Source: Flavobacterium bernardetii (lineage in GTDB: Bacteria > Bacteroidota > Bacteroidia > Flavobacteriales > Flavobacteriaceae). From it: a DNA stretch of 64,000 nucleotides. Positions 1-8,139 of this stretch are shown one piece after another. Made by a program: the position numbers and the translations under genes. The notes beneath the pieces are model-generated. The model was given only the letters and a program-made list of their open reading frames with translations, had not been told where the DNA came from and ran no database searches. The stretch is from assembly GCF_011305415.1 (NCBI RefSeq), contig NZ_JAANOQ010000003.1, positions 62,001 to 126,000 of the forward strand, written 5' to 3'. How positions within the stretch are numbered: the stretch's first letter is position 1; each line of letters opens with the position of its first letter.

Positions 1-1
1 G

Positions 2-31
2 GATAAAGAGATTGTAAGAATTCCTAATTAG
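2..31 (+). CDS. C-terminal end of an upstream gene (partial)
   Basis: An open frame runs in from the left edge and ends at TAG, encoding the last residues DKEIVRIPN. Too little is present to name the protein. It lies on the same strand as the acyl-CoA carboxylase that follows 71 bp later, so it may belong to the same operon. In Flavobacteria a biotin carboxylase or biotin-carrier gene often precedes this subunit, but the tail here does not prove that. Confidence 0.5.
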   Translation, partial: DKEIVRIPN

Positions 32-101
32 TAAAAAGTAAAAAGGCAAAAGGCAGAAGGCAAAAGTAATTGCTAAATGCTAAATGCTAAAAGCTAAAAG
101 A
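31..101. repeat. Low-complexity short repeats in the intergenic leader
   Basis: The gap before the carboxylase gene consists of imperfect short repeats: aaaaggcaaaaggcagaagg, then three to four copies of an 8-mer like gctaaatg or gctaaaag. Such A-rich slippage repeats also occur at 40749-40804. No convincing promoter is visible inside it. Confidence 0.5.
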
Positions 102-102
102 T

Positions 103-1644
103 ATGCAAGACAAAATAAAAATATTAGAAGATAAAATCGCCTTAGCTAAATTAGGCGGTGGTGAAAAACGTATTGCTTCGCATCATGCTAAAAAGAAATT
201 AACGGCAAGAGAAAGAGTAGAGTACTTAATGGACGAAGGTTCTTTTGAAGAAATTGGGATGTTGGTGACACATCGTACGACAGATTTCGGAATGGAGAAA
301 GAACAATATTATGGAGATGGAGTAGTTACAGGTTACGGAACTATCAACGGAAGAGCGGTTTATATTTTCGCACAAGATTTCACTGTTTTTGGTGGTTCGT
401 TATCTGAAACGCATGCAGAGAAAATCTGTAAAGTGATGGATATGGCTTTAAGAAACGGAGTTCCAATGATTGGTTTAAACGATTCTGGTGGTGCTCGTAT
501 TCAAGAAGGCGTACGTTCATTAGGTGGTTATGCGGATATCTTTTACAGAAACGTTCAAGCGTCTGGAGTGATTCCGCAAATTTCTGCAATTATGGGACCA
601 TGTGCTGGTGGAGCGGTTTATTCTCCAGCTATGACCGATTTCACTATGATGGTGGAAAACAACAGTTATATGTTTGTAACGGGTCCGAATGTGGTGAAAA
701 CGGTTACGAATGAAGAAGTAACTTCGGAAGAATTAGGAGGTGCGAGTACGCATTCAACGAAATCTGGAGTGGCGCATATTACGTCTGAAAATGGAATTGA
801 ATGTTTAGAAGATATCAAGCGTTTGTTGAGTTACATGCCTCAAAACAATAGAGAAACAGCACCTGCGATTCCTTTTGAATTGAAAGACGAAATTAGAGAA
901 CAATTGAGTAACATCGTACCCGATTCTGCGAATAAACCGTACGATATGCATGATGTTATTAAAGGAATTATTGATCAAGATAGTTTCTTTGAGATTCATA
1001 AAAACTTTGCGGAGAACATTATTGTTGGTTTTGCACGATTAGGTGGAAGAAGTATTGGTATTGTAGCCAATCAACCAATGTTTTTAGCAGGTTGTTTAGA
1101 TGTTAACAGTTCGATAAAAGCGGCGAGATTTGTACGTTTTTGCGATTGTTTCAACATTCCTTTATTGGTATTAGAAGACGTTCCAGGATTTTTACCAGGA
1201 ACCGACCAAGAATGGAACGGAATTATCACTCACGGAGCGAAATTATTATATGCATTTAGTGAAGCGACAGTTCCAAGAATTACCGTAATTACACGTAAAG
1301 CTTATGGTGGTGCGTATGACGTAATGAACTCGAAACACATTGGTGCAGATATGAATTTTGCTTGGCCAAGTGCAGAAATTGCCGTAATGGGAGCAAAGGG
1401 AGCTTCGGAAATTATCTTTAAGAAAGAAATTAGTGAAGCCGCTGATCCTGCAGCTAAATTATTAGAGAAAGAACAAGAATATGCGGATTTATTCGCGAAC
1501 CCTTATACAGCAGCGCAACGTGGTTTTATTGATGAGGTGATCTTACCAAAAGATACTCGTAAGAAATTAATAAAAGCGTACAGTATGTTAGAAAACAAAC
1601 AGGTTTTAACTCCGCAAAGAAAGCACGGTAACATTCCTTTATAG
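103..1644 (+). CDS. Acyl-CoA carboxylase, carboxyltransferase (beta) subunit
   Basis: This is a carboxyltransferase subunit of the propionyl-/acetyl-CoA carboxylase type, which moves the carboxyl group from carboxybiotin to an acyl-CoA. The 513 residues match the family's usual length of about 510-520. Visible family features are the N-terminal [19 protein letters not shown] block, the oxyanion-hole motif [13 protein letters not shown] near residue 125, [12 protein letters not shown] near 165, and the C-terminal [19 protein letters not shown] and [11 protein letters not shown] blocks. The enzyme is cytoplasmic and needs a biotin carboxylase and a biotin carrier, which may lie to the left of the window. 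Propionyl-CoA carboxylase and methylmalonyl-CoA decarboxylase subunits look alike, so the exact substrate is not settled. A strong terminator follows at 1661. Confidence 0.93.
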   Translation: MQDKIKILEDKIALAKLGGGEKRIASHHAKKKLTARERVEYLMDEGSFEEIGMLVTHRTTDFGMEKEQYYGDGVVTGYGTINGRAVYIFAQDFTVFGGSLSETHAEKICKVMDMALRNGVPMIGLNDSGGARIQEGVRSLGGYADIFYRNVQASGVIPQISAIMGPCAGGAVYSPAMTDFTMMVENNSYMFVTGPNVVKTVTNEEVTSEELGGASTHSTKSGVAHITSENGIECLEDIKRLLSYMPQNNRETAPAIPFELKDEIREQLSNIVPDSANKPYDMHDVIKGIIDQDSFFEIHKNFAENIIVGFARLGGRSIGIVANQPMFLAGCLDVNSSIKAARFVRFCDCFNIPLLVLEDVPGFLPGTDQEWNGIITHGAKLLYAFSEATVPRITVITRKAYGGAYDVMNSKHIGADMNFAWPSAEIAVMGAKGASEIIFKKEISEAADPAAKLLEKEQEYADLFANPYTAAQRGFIDEVILPKDTRKKLIKAYSMLENKQVLTPQRKHGNIPL

Positions 1645-1660
1645 AATTCTTATACTAACA

Positions 1661-1691
1661 AAAACTCCCAATGTGAATTGGGAGTTTTTTT
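1661..1691 (+). terminator. Rho-independent terminator of the acyl-CoA carboxylase gene
   Basis: The stem aactcccaat / attgggagtt has a 4-nt loop and is followed by a run of seven T. It starts 16 bp after the stop codon. Confidence 0.9.
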
Positions 1692-1718
1692 ATGCCTATA
1701 TGTGAATTAGAAAAATAT

Positions 1719-2264
1719 ACTTGCAACAGCGAGTTTCATACTTGTAACGTAGAGTTTTACACTTGTAATAGGTAGTTTTAACTTTGTAACGAGGAGTTAT
1801 AACTTTGTAACGAACAGTTTCATACTTGTAATGAGGAGTTTTATACTTGTAACGAGGAGTTTTAACTTTGGAGTAATGAGTTTTACAAATGCAGTTGCTA
1901 ATTTCGGAAATGCGGTTGCTAAAAGCGGGAATGCGTTCGTAAGTTTCGGAAATGAAGTTGCTAAAACTGGAAATAACTATGAAAGAAGTGGAAATGACTA
2001 TGAAAGAAATGGAAATGACTATGAAAGAAATGGAAATGCCGATGCAAGAAATGGAAATGTCGATGTTAATTTAGGAAATACCGATGCAAGAAGTGGAAAT
2101 ACAGATGCAAGAAATGGAAATGTAGATGTTAATTTAGGAAATACTGATGCAAGAAGTGGAAATACCGATGCAAGAAATGGAAATGATTATGAAAGAAATG
2201 GAAATGACTATGAAAGAAATGGAAATGAAACTGTTAAAAGTGGAAATGTAGTTTCAAGAAGTTC
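1719..2264. repeat. 21-bp tandem array, 26 units without indels
   Basis: Reading from 1719, the sequence repeats exactly every 21 bp for 26 units. The first eight units resemble acttgtaacgaggagtttta and contain stop codons in the forward frames. The following 18 resemble aaatgactatgaaagaaatg and are open in one frame, encoding heptads such as GNDYERN and GNTDARN. Units diverge in sequence but never in length. 21 bp equals two turns of B-DNA. It is not a CRISPR array, because there are no unique spacers. It separates the carboxylase terminator from a convergent gene. Confidence 0.9.
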
Positions 2265-2361
2265 AATATGGTGTGGTGTTTTTATAACAAGACCTGACAG
2301 GTTTTTGAAACCTGTCAGGTCTGTAAATAGGAATACTTTAAACAGCTGGTTTATAATTTAG
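1831..2361 (+). CDS. Doubtful ORF of heptapeptide repeats (176 residues)
   Basis: This frame is open because the 21-bp array is a multiple of three. It encodes about 18 heptads that start GN and continue DYERN, TDARS, TDARN, VDVNL and similar. The first 15 residues come from stop-containing array units, there is no signal peptide, and the C-terminal part reads through the palindrome at 2290-2322 and ends inside the 3' end of the opposite-strand gene. No start-site signal was seen. It may be an artefact of the repeat rather than a gene. The alternative is a low-complexity polar repeat protein. The conserved GN at each heptad is the only argument for coding. Confidence 0.2.
   Translation: MRSFILVTRSFNFGVMSFTNAVANFGNAVAKSGNAFVSFGNEVAKTGNNYERSGNDYERNGNDYERNGNADARNGNVDVNLGNTDARSGNTDARNGNVDVNLGNTDARSGNTDARNGNDYERNGNDYERNGNETVKSGNVVSRSSIWCGVFITRPDRFLKPVRSVNRNTLNSWFII
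2290..2322. repeat. Perfect 15-bp inverted repeat (hairpin)
   Basis: Arms agacctgacaggttt and aaacctgtcaggtct flank a 3-nt loop. From memory, this palindrome is widespread in Flavobacteria intergenic DNA. It lies between the 21-bp array and the end of the convergent gene at 2358. It lacks a long T tract, so it looks like a dispersed palindromic repeat more than a terminator. Confidence 0.85.
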
Positions 2362-2858
2362 CTTTCCATTGTCATATATTCCAATTGTCCATTTTCATCT
2401 GTATTTATAACAACTAAATAATTTGTTATGTCTTGACCAATTGAATAATCAAAAATCGCAAAATTGTCTTCACTTTCAGGGTAAAGACCAACTCTTACTA
2501 ATTTTAATTTTGCCAAAAGTTGTTGTTCTAGTTCAATTGTTGTGTCGTCAAAGTTTATAAGTGTCGAAAGTTCGTCTTTTCCAATTTCTTCAAGATGATC
2601 TTCTAAATAAAATTTTACCGTGTCTCCTTCTTCGTCATTATAGTCGTCAAGAATATAGTTCTTATTTAGAATGTCAAATTTTTCAATATTCTCAATGAAG
2701 TTTTTTACTTTGTCCATAGTAGCTATATCAATAGCTTTGTTTTCAAAATTGAGGTCAATTTGAATTTCGTTGCCGTTAAACACAATATCAACATCATAAT
2801 ATTCTTCCAAATTTTCTGTTGCTAGTTTTCCGAAATGTGGTAATGTATATTCTGTCAT
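2358..2858 (-). CDS. DUF2004-like cytoplasmic protein
   Basis: This is a 166-residue acidic protein without signal peptide or membrane segment. It starts MTEYTLPHFGKLATENLEEY and resembles the DUF2004 family by its YTLPHFG opening and by the pattern FYLEDHLEEI ... VRVGLYPE ... FDYSIG ... TNYLVV. The function of that family is unknown to me. A longer frame extends 40 residues upstream, but it runs through a REP-like hairpin at 2902-2929. The ATG at 2858 has the A-rich leader typical here and was chosen. Family assignment rests on memory of the motif pattern. Confidence 0.7.
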   Translation of the reverse strand: MTEYTLPHFGKLATENLEEYYDVDIVFNGNEIQIDLNFENKAIDIATMDKVKNFIENIEKFDILNKNYILDDYNDEEGDTVKFYLEDHLEEIGKDELSTLINFDDTTIELEQQLLAKLKLVRVGLYPESEDNFAIFDYSIGQDITNYLVVINTDENGQLEYMTMES

Positions 2859-2901
2859 TTTTATTATTTTTAGTTTGTTATATTGTTTGGTTATGAACGA
2901 A

Positions 2902-2929
2902 CGCGAAAGGATTCGCGCACGAGCGGGGG
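2902..2929 (+). repeat. REP-like hairpin with GCGGGGG tail
   Basis: Stem cgcgaa / ttcgcg has an agga loop and is followed by the tail cacgagcggggg. It has the same architecture as the elements at 6238, 9772 and 9886 (hairpin plus a tail ending AGCGGGG), although the stem sequence is unrelated to theirs. Confidence 0.7.
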
Positions 2930-2947
2930 AATCTGTGCTTTTGGATT

Positions 2948-3415
2948 TTACTCCCAATTCGTTATGTTTTTTGTCCAAGCTTCAATTATGATGGGTTCAA
3001 TAACAAGCATGACTAACTTTATAGGGAATTTATTGTTTTCAGATTGTGGATTAGTCATAATTAGATAGTTATTCACCGTATCATAATAGTACATCATAGT
3101 ATTTACGGTTGCAGTTTTCGAAACTTTAAAATTTGGAATTTCGCTAGCTATTAAGTTTTTAAATGAAGCTTCATCCATAAAATTCTTATTTAAAGTTCCA
3201 ACTGCGATTGCAATACTGTCTTTAGTATATGTAATCATTTTTTTCTCGTCTTTTGAAACTATTAAATCTTCCACTAAAAAACTTCCTTCGGCTCTTAAAC
3301 CTTTAGAAGTTGCTTCGGGATATAATTTATGAATTTCACTGTATGATTTTCTTAATTGCGCAAGAGTCAATTGAGCAAATAGAAAGGCAACGAGTATTAA
3401 AATGCTTTTTTTCAT
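2948..3415 (-). CDS. Secreted protein of unknown function (155 residues)
   Basis: The N-terminus MKKSILILVAFLFAQLTLAQ is a clear signal peptide with cleavage expected after the AQ-type end, so the mature product of about 135 residues is probably periplasmic or outer-membrane associated. The rest has no motif I recognise. It includes EDLIVSKDEKKMITYTKDS and a C-terminal hydrophobic stretch IKLVMLVIEPIIIEAW. The ATG at 3415 was preferred to a start 12 residues upstream because it opens the signal peptide. It follows the small membrane-protein gene at 3421-3687 by 5 bp, so the two are probably co-transcribed. Confidence 0.7.
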   Translation of the reverse strand: MKKSILILVAFLFAQLTLAQLRKSYSEIHKLYPEATSKGLRAEGSFLVEDLIVSKDEKKMITYTKDSIAIAVGTLNKNFMDEASFKNLIASEIPNFKVSKTATVNTMMYYYDTVNNYLIMTNPQSENNKFPIKLVMLVIEPIIIEAWTKNITNWE

Positions 3416-3420
3416 TTTTA

Positions 3421-3687
3421 TTAATTTAAACTTCTTATTATTAAAACACATAAAGTTATTATTAATGTCGTCGCTAAAATTTTAATACTTCTGCTTTTAT
3501 TTTTTGTTAGATAGTTGGCTAATAAACCCAAACCAGCTCCAAGTCCGCCAAATACTCCTGAATATAAAATTTGCATTCCACTTTCATTTGTTAGTTCTTT
3601 TCCGGCATTCATTAAAATAATGCATGGTAAAACGATCATTACTAAAGTCCAAATTTGGTTTTCGTCAAGTTTATTTTTATCTGTCAT
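3421..3687 (-). CDS. Small membrane protein (88 residues)
   Basis: Three hydrophobic segments are visible: IWTLVMIVLPCIILMNAG, a glycine-rich stretch around GVFGGLGAGLGLLANYL, and IKILATTLIITLCVLII. The protein should sit in the inner membrane with short loops. No family is recognised. It is the first gene of a two-gene minus-strand unit with the secreted protein that follows 5 bp later. A REP-like hairpin lies just upstream at 3715-3742. Confidence 0.65.
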   Translation of the reverse strand: MTDKNKLDENQIWTLVMIVLPCIILMNAGKELTNESGMQILYSGVFGGLGAGLGLLANYLTKNKSRSIKILATTLIITLCVLIIRSLN

Positions 3688-3714
3688 TTTGTATTGTTAC
3701 TCTTTAGAATTATC

Positions 3715-3742
3715 GCACGGATTGCAAATCCGTGCTATCGGG
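3715..3742 (+). repeat. REP-like hairpin (gcacggatt stem)
   Basis: Arms gcacggatt and aatccgtgc flank a 3-nt loop, and the tail tatcggg follows. From memory this is a common Flavobacteria repeat whose full form ends TAGCGGGG. It lies between two minus-strand genes and abuts the stop codon at 3745. Confidence 0.75.
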
Positions 3743-3744
3743 TT

Positions 3745-5436
3745 TTATTTTTCAACTTTTAAATCTACTATCGATGTCTTCTCAGCATTTAATTTTGCTA
3801 TTGCTTTTATTACTGTTGTTTCGTTATTGTTTTCATTATTAAAAGCAAAGTAAAGAAATAAAGAATTGGTTTTTTCAACATACGAAGTAGCGCCACCTGT
3901 CATTACTTTTTTTGAATTATCACTTCTTAATTCTATAAGTTCGTTTGCTGGTTCTGAGCTTATTTTAATTTTGTCTGAAATGTTTTCAGTTTTTCCACTT
4001 AAATAATTAGCAATTTCATTTGAAATAAATGCGATTTCTTCTTTTGAATTGATTTTAAAATATCTGTTTTTATTAAATACATTGGTATCATTTTTAGACC
4101 AAACATCATTCAATCTTGAAATTTGTAAAATCTTGTATGATGGATCAATTATAATTCTATTAACGTTTTCAATATTTAATTTTTGTATTTTTTGTTCTTT
4201 TGAAAAAGATAAAGTTTTTAAAGTTTTTTCATTGTTTGAGTCGGTTATAGCGATTTCAACGGTATAGCTTTTATTGGAATTTGATGTTATACAAACTTCA
4301 TTTGAAGCGCAATCTGAAATGAAAAAATCAGGAAAGAATTCATCTGTTGCTATCGCTTCAATTCCTTTTGAATCAAAGAATATATTTATTTCGTCAAGAC
4401 TTGTTTTTCTTCTTTTTTCTTTGTTTTTATACAAGTCTGCAAGTTGATTAATAAAATCCGGATTGCTTAATTGTCTTGTATGAAAATATATAGGCAATAA
4501 ACCATACGATAATGACTTTGTGGATTTCGCGTCTAAATCTTTTTTCCTTAAGTCATTTAATGATTTTTTTCCTTCTAATAAATATAATCTTTCATTTATT
4601 GATTTGTCAAGTTGGCTTTCTCCGTATTGATTTATAACATATTGCATAGAAAGAAATTCAGCAATTCCTTCGGTTAGAGGTCTTTCCTTAATAATTATTC
4701 CGTCTAGACCAAACCAAATATGAGCAATTTCGTGAGATATAGTATTCTCTATGTTTTTTCCCTTAACAACGTCAGAATTGTAAACAATTAAATTTTCAGT
4801 AGTTTCACTTGGTTCATTGTTTGGAGCAAACACAATCTTTGGTTTTCTTTTTTCGCCAAAGTATTTTGAAAAATAATTAAAAGCGTTATTCATTCCGATA
4901 TTGGCTTTTTTCATTTCCTCTAAAAACTCTTTTTCCTTTTCTAGATAATACACTTTAAAACCATTTTCCTCAAAGAAATTAAAATTCCCTGCTACAATTT
5001 TTGGAGATGTTATATAGGTTTCTTTTAAATCATCTTTTGATGGAAAAATAACAGGATATTTTTTTGAAGAAATATCGAGATTGAATTTTTTAAAATCTAA
5101 GAAATTATTTTTTTTTAAACCTAAATATTTCAAATCAGAAATGAAAAAATCAGTATTTAGTTTTGATGTGTTAGTAATAACTTCAAAATTGATGTTGTTT
5201 ACATTATATATTTCATATTCTTTCGAAGAACTTAACTCTCTTAAAAAGACGATTTCTTTTTGATTCGGGGAATAGCTTTTAGGAAGTATATAAATGGCTT
5301 TATTGTTCTCTTTTAAAATCTGATTTACTTGTAGGTTTGAGTTTTCATCGATTATAACTTTTGCCGTTATTTCTTCTTGTGCAGATACGAATGTGATGTT
5401 TAAAAACAGTGTAAAAAATAAAAATTTTCTTTTCAT
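3745..5436 (-). CDS. Secreted M1-like (gluzincin) metallopeptidase
   Basis: The protein has 563 residues and a signal peptide (MKRKFLFFTLFLNITFVSAQ). A zinc-binding HEIAH sits at residues 235-239 and a downstream LTEG supplies a candidate third ligand at E256, the order seen in M1 aminopeptidases. The second His and this Glu are separated by 16 residues instead of the usual 18 of M1 enzymes. A second Glu at 260 in IAEF offers an alternative. The N-terminal 200 residues are beta-rich and lack a readable GAMEN exopeptidase motif, so exopeptidase activity is not assured. The mature enzyme is probably exported to the periplasm or surface. The large intervals to both neighbours suggest a single-gene unit. 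Confidence 0.75.
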   Translation of the reverse strand: MKRKFLFFTLFLNITFVSAQEEITAKVIIDENSNLQVNQILKENNKAIYILPKSYSPNQKEIVFLRELSSSKEYEIYNVNNINFEVITNTSKLNTDFFISDLKYLGLKKNNFLDFKKFNLDISSKKYPVIFPSKDDLKETYITSPKIVAGNFNFFEENGFKVYYLEKEKEFLEEMKKANIGMNNAFNYFSKYFGEKRKPKIVFAPNNEPSETTENLIVYNSDVVKGKNIENTISHEIAHIWFGLDGIIIKERPLTEGIAEFLSMQYVINQYGESQLDKSINERLYLLEGKKSLNDLRKKDLDAKSTKSLSYGLLPIYFHTRQLSNPDFINQLADLYKNKEKRRKTSLDEINIFFDSKGIEAIATDEFFPDFFISDCASNEVCITSNSNKSYTVEIAITDSNNEKTLKTLSFSKEQKIQKLNIENVNRIIIDPSYKILQISRLNDVWSKNDTNVFNKNRYFKINSKEEIAFISNEIANYLSGKTENISDKIKISSEPANELIELRSDNSKKVMTGGATSYVEKTNSLFLYFAFNNENNNETTVIKAIAKLNAEKTSIVDLKVEK

Positions 5437-5477
5437 AAATATATTTTATTAAGTCTCCAAACATACAAAAAATCCCA

Positions 5478-5505
5478 CAAAAAAAGACCGCTACAAGCAG
5501 TCTTT
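5478..5505 (-). terminator. Rho-independent terminator downstream of the 5571-6215 gene
   Basis: Read on the minus strand: stem aagactgct / agcggtctt with a 3-nt loop, then a T-rich run and gtgggattttt. The same terminator, with a slightly different loop, appears at 12048-12075. Confidence 0.8.
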
Positions 5506-5570
5506 CTATATCAGTTATTAACAAATATACTATGTTGGTGCTAACGGACTTTAATGTATTTGTACATTAG

Positions 5571-6215
5571 CTATTGTTTTTCAAAAGATTTTTCGAAATT
5601 ATAATTTAATATCATTCCAACACTTTCTTTTGTGTAATTTATTGACGCGCTGAATAGACTATTATTGATATAAGCATTATATAATTCTTGAGTTAGTAAA
5701 TGTCTGTCATCTTTTGCACTATATATTTTAACTTCTATTTTGTAAAAGTTATGTTTCCCTAATTGTAGGTCAGATTTAGTTAATTCATATTTTAATTCTT
5801 TAATGTTTGAATACGTATCACGTAATAATTTTTCGGTAAATAATTTATGTTCTTCTAATGTAAATTTCTTCTTTCCTACTAAAGTTTCTAAACTACTTTT
5901 GAAATAATTAAATCTATCAAGCTGAAATCCAATTAATTGTGGAGGGTGTCCATTAATAATTATTCCATTTGGAACTTCTTTTTTTATAGCCTCGAGGCCC
6001 TTTTTTTCTAATTCTTCAATTCGTTCTTTCTTGATTATTTGATAACCTTCAGGAATTGCAATTTCCCATTCAATTAGATCACAAATATAAACGCCATTTT
6101 CTATTTTTCCGTTTTCTGAACTTTCAGATTTAGATTCTTTAACTTCTTCTTTCTTTTCTTGAGAGAAAAACAAGTTTGATGAAATTAATAATAGTATGGT
6201 AACTAAGTTTTTCAT
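5571..6215 (-). CDS. Secreted protein of unknown function (214 residues)
   Basis: A signal peptide (MKNLVTILLLISSNLFFSQ) is followed by a charged linker rich in K, E and S, then a domain containing GVYICDLIEWEIAIPEGYQI and a long mixed alpha/beta region. The IPEGYQ pattern and overall size recall small periplasmic proteins that share a fold with the neighbour at 6278-6805, but I recognise no named family. It ends 65 bp before a terminator at 5505 and starts 62 bp from the end of that neighbour, with a REP-like hairpin between them. Confidence 0.65.
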   Translation of the reverse strand: MKNLVTILLLISSNLFFSQEKKEEVKESKSESSENGKIENGVYICDLIEWEIAIPEGYQIIKKERIEELEKKGLEAIKKEVPNGIIINGHPPQLIGFQLDRFNYFKSSLETLVGKKKFTLEEHKLFTEKLLRDTYSNIKELKYELTKSDLQLGKHNFYKIEVKIYSAKDDRHLLTQELYNAYINNSLFSASINYTKESVGMILNYNFEKSFEKQ

Positions 6216-6237
6216 TTTTTTAGATTTATTGATAACT

Positions 6238-6268
6238 CAAAGTCGGTAGACTTTACGCAGCGGGAGGG
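6238..6268 (+). repeat. REP-like hairpin (caaagtc family)
   Basis: Arms aaagtc / gacttt flank ggta, followed by tail acgcagcgggaggg. It is the same element as those around the RAYT gene at 9057-9080 and 9772-9799, here about 3 kb away and between two co-oriented genes. Confidence 0.75.
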
Positions 6269-6277
6269 TATTTATTA

Positions 6278-6805
6278 TTAGTCCTTCAGACTGTAAAGTA
6301 TTTTTTGAAAGTCAGCTTTGAATTTGTCTTTATCTTCTGCTGCTGCCCAAGACATAACTTTGTAATAACTAGTCTTTGTTTCTACAATTCCTACTAAATA
6401 ATAAATTTCTGTTTTAGCTTCCTTGTCATAGAATGTTACATCAGACTCAATAAAATTTATTTCTCCTTTTTTTTGAAATTGAGGTTTTGAAACTTTTCTC
6501 TTTTCTTCGTCTTTTAAAAAGTCTTTTATGAAATCATCATAAAACTCATTTATTGAAGAAAATTTCATATCGACTAAATCTAAATCTTCTTTGGTGTCAA
6601 AAATTATAAAACCGTAAACTTCTTTTACAATGTTTTGGTACTCTATTGCTGACGAACCATTAATTCCGATAGTTTTACTCATGTATTCTGGAAGGCCAAT
6701 TTCAAAAGTATGTCCAGCCTTATACTTTTTTAGTTCAGTTTGGGCAAATGATGTCATGGTCATTAAAACCAAAATTGTTGTGAAAATTGCAATTGTCTTT
6801 TTCAT
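6278..6805 (-). CDS. Secreted protein of unknown function (175 residues)
   Basis: It starts with a signal peptide MKKTIAIFTTILVLMTMTSFAQ. The mature part begins TELKKYKAGHTFEIGLPEYM and contains short beta strands and amphipathic helices, ending FQKILYSLKD. The pattern 'FEIGLPEYM' followed by a C-terminal helix resembles small PsbP/DUF-type periplasmic proteins, but I cannot name the family. The neighbour 5571-6215 has a comparable layout (signal peptide, 'IPEGY', C-terminal helix), which suggests related roles. Confidence 0.65.
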   Translation of the reverse strand: MKKTIAIFTTILVLMTMTSFAQTELKKYKAGHTFEIGLPEYMSKTIGINGSSAIEYQNIVKEVYGFIIFDTKEDLDLVDMKFSSINEFYDDFIKDFLKDEEKRKVSKPQFQKKGEINFIESDVTFYDKEAKTEIYYLVGIVETKTSYYKVMSWAAAEDKDKFKADFQKILYSLKD

Positions 6806-6881
6806 TTTTTATGTTTTATTTTCTGTTATTGATTATTAGATAGTTGTCGTATCTTTTGTTAAACTTACGTAATAGCGTTCC

Positions 6882-6904
6882 TCGGATTGGCGCAATTGCG
6901 GGGA
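6882..6904 (+). repeat. Degenerate REP-like element
   Basis: The short inverted repeat attggcgcaat is followed by tgcgggg, the tail seen in the other REP-like elements. It abuts the end of the PH-domain gene at 6908. The stem is weak, so the assignment is tentative. Confidence 0.35.
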
Positions 6905-6907
6905 TTA

Positions 6908-7288
6908 TTATTTCAAAACGTGATGCGCCAAAACCTTTTGCACATCGTACACATTTACTGATTTGTTAAACTGTTTTACAATGCTTGGTTGCGCTTCGCT
7001 AGAAATCCAAATTTTTAATTCTGCTTCTAAGTCGAATGTTCCTGCGGTTTCTATACTGAAACGTGTGATGCTTTTATAGGTTATTGTTTTGTATTCGGTT
7101 TTACTTCCAGTAAGACCTTGCACATCGACTAAAATTAGACGTTTGTTTGTGAAAATAAAGGTGTCACGAATTAACTTGAAACCTAATTCTATTTCTTCTG
7201 AATCGGTTAGTAATTGCCCGTATTTTTTTAATAAGTCTTCTTGGGTTACGGCTCCTGCGTTACCTAATAATGATGAAAATATTCCCAT
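6908..7288 (-). CDS. PH domain-containing protein, copy 2
   Basis: This 126-residue protein matches the bacterial PH-domain family bPH_1 (PF08000 as I remember it): MGIFSSLLGNAG start, FKLIRDTFIFTNKRLILVD core, KTEYKTITYKSITRFSIETAG, AELKIWIS, and a C-terminal helix VYDVQKVLAHHVL. It has no signal peptide. The protein sequence is identical to copy 1 at 8607-8987, although the genes differ at about 19 synonymous positions. The role is unknown; eukaryotic PH domains bind phosphoinositides or proteins, but that cannot be carried over. It lies 17 bp downstream of the esterase gene in the same direction. Confidence 0.9.
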   Translation of the reverse strand: MGIFSSLLGNAGAVTQEDLLKKYGQLLTDSEEIELGFKLIRDTFIFTNKRLILVDVQGLTGSKTEYKTITYKSITRFSIETAGTFDLEAELKIWISSEAQPSIVKQFNKSVNVYDVQKVLAHHVLK

Positions 7289-7305
7289 GTTTTTATGTTT
7301 TTGGT

Positions 7306-8112
7306 TTAATTATTCAACGACCAAATTAGAGCTTTTTCTTTAGTTGCTCTAAAGATAGTACTATGGTCTTCTTTTTTTTCTGGTGAGTAATTCCAATTTA
7401 GATTTTGAATGTTCTTTGTCGTTAAAATTTTAGCCAATTTATTAGTCGATTTAAAAATGCTTTTTTCACTTGAACCAGCGAACCAAAATGTTTTTTTGTT
7501 ATTTGAAAAATGGTTGAGGTGTTCGTTGGCATTTTTGACTAAATGCTTATTGTTCCACCAAAGAGAAGGATCGAAAGCGATATAGAAATCGAACATTTCA
7601 GGTTGTAGTAATAAGGTTTCGGTTACGAAAAGTCCAGCTAAGGATTCTCCGATGATGCCTTTTTTGGCTGTCGTTTTATATTTTGAATTGATTTCTTGGA
7701 AAAGTTCCTCTTGTATAAATGCTCTAAATGCTGCTGAACCACCAACAACTGGTGCAATTTCTTTATCTTCTTTCACTACCGTTTCGCCCGTTAAATCTCT
7801 TCTGCGTTGTGTGTTTTCAATGCCGACTAAAATGATAGGTTGTATCTTTTTAAGTTGTATTAGTTTAGCTAATGTATTGGCAATGTGTGGAAAATCTTCT
7901 TGAATGCCGCCATCTGCCATGTATAAAACAGGTAATGAATCGGTACTTTTACTATATTCTGAAGGTAGCCAAACATTAATAACTCGAGTTTCATTTACTT
8001 TTTTTGATGAGATGGTAAACGTTTCATATTTTGGAATGGAATCGTTTTGTTGGGCAATTGTATTTGTAATACTAAGTAAGCACGATAAGATACAGAAATA
8101 AATAGATTTCAT
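7306..8112 (-). CDS. Secreted alpha/beta-hydrolase esterase (esterase D / PF00756-like)
   Basis: This 268-residue protein has a signal peptide (MKSIYFCILSCLLSITNTIAQ). Esterase-D-type motifs follow: VINVWLPSEYS, LPVLYMADGG, a nucleophile elbow GESLAG with its serine near residue 155, AFDPSLWWNN, and a C-terminal DHSTIF histidine. The Ser-Asp/Glu-His triad is therefore plausible. Relatives hydrolyse small acyl esters, including siderophore and carbohydrate esters; the substrate here is unknown. It sits between two identical PH-domain genes and after a small membrane-protein gene, all in one direction with 17-27 bp gaps. Confidence 0.85.
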   Translation of the reverse strand: MKSIYFCILSCLLSITNTIAQQNDSIPKYETFTISSKKVNETRVINVWLPSEYSKSTDSLPVLYMADGGIQEDFPHIANTLAKLIQLKKIQPIILVGIENTQRRRDLTGETVVKEDKEIAPVVGGSAAFRAFIQEELFQEINSKYKTTAKKGIIGESLAGLFVTETLLLQPEMFDFYIAFDPSLWWNNKHLVKNANEHLNHFSNNKKTFWFAGSSEKSIFKSTNKLAKILTTKNIQNLNWNYSPEKKEDHSTIFRATKEKALIWSLNN

Positions 8113-8139
8113 TTTAAATTAGTTTAAGTTTTGATTTGC

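Noticed and set aside
1719-2264. Possible CRISPR array
   Set aside because: Units are 21 bp without unique spacers and no cas genes are near.
3515-3853. Forward ORF of 112 codons
   Set aside because: It is antisense to two minus-strand genes and has poor codon content.
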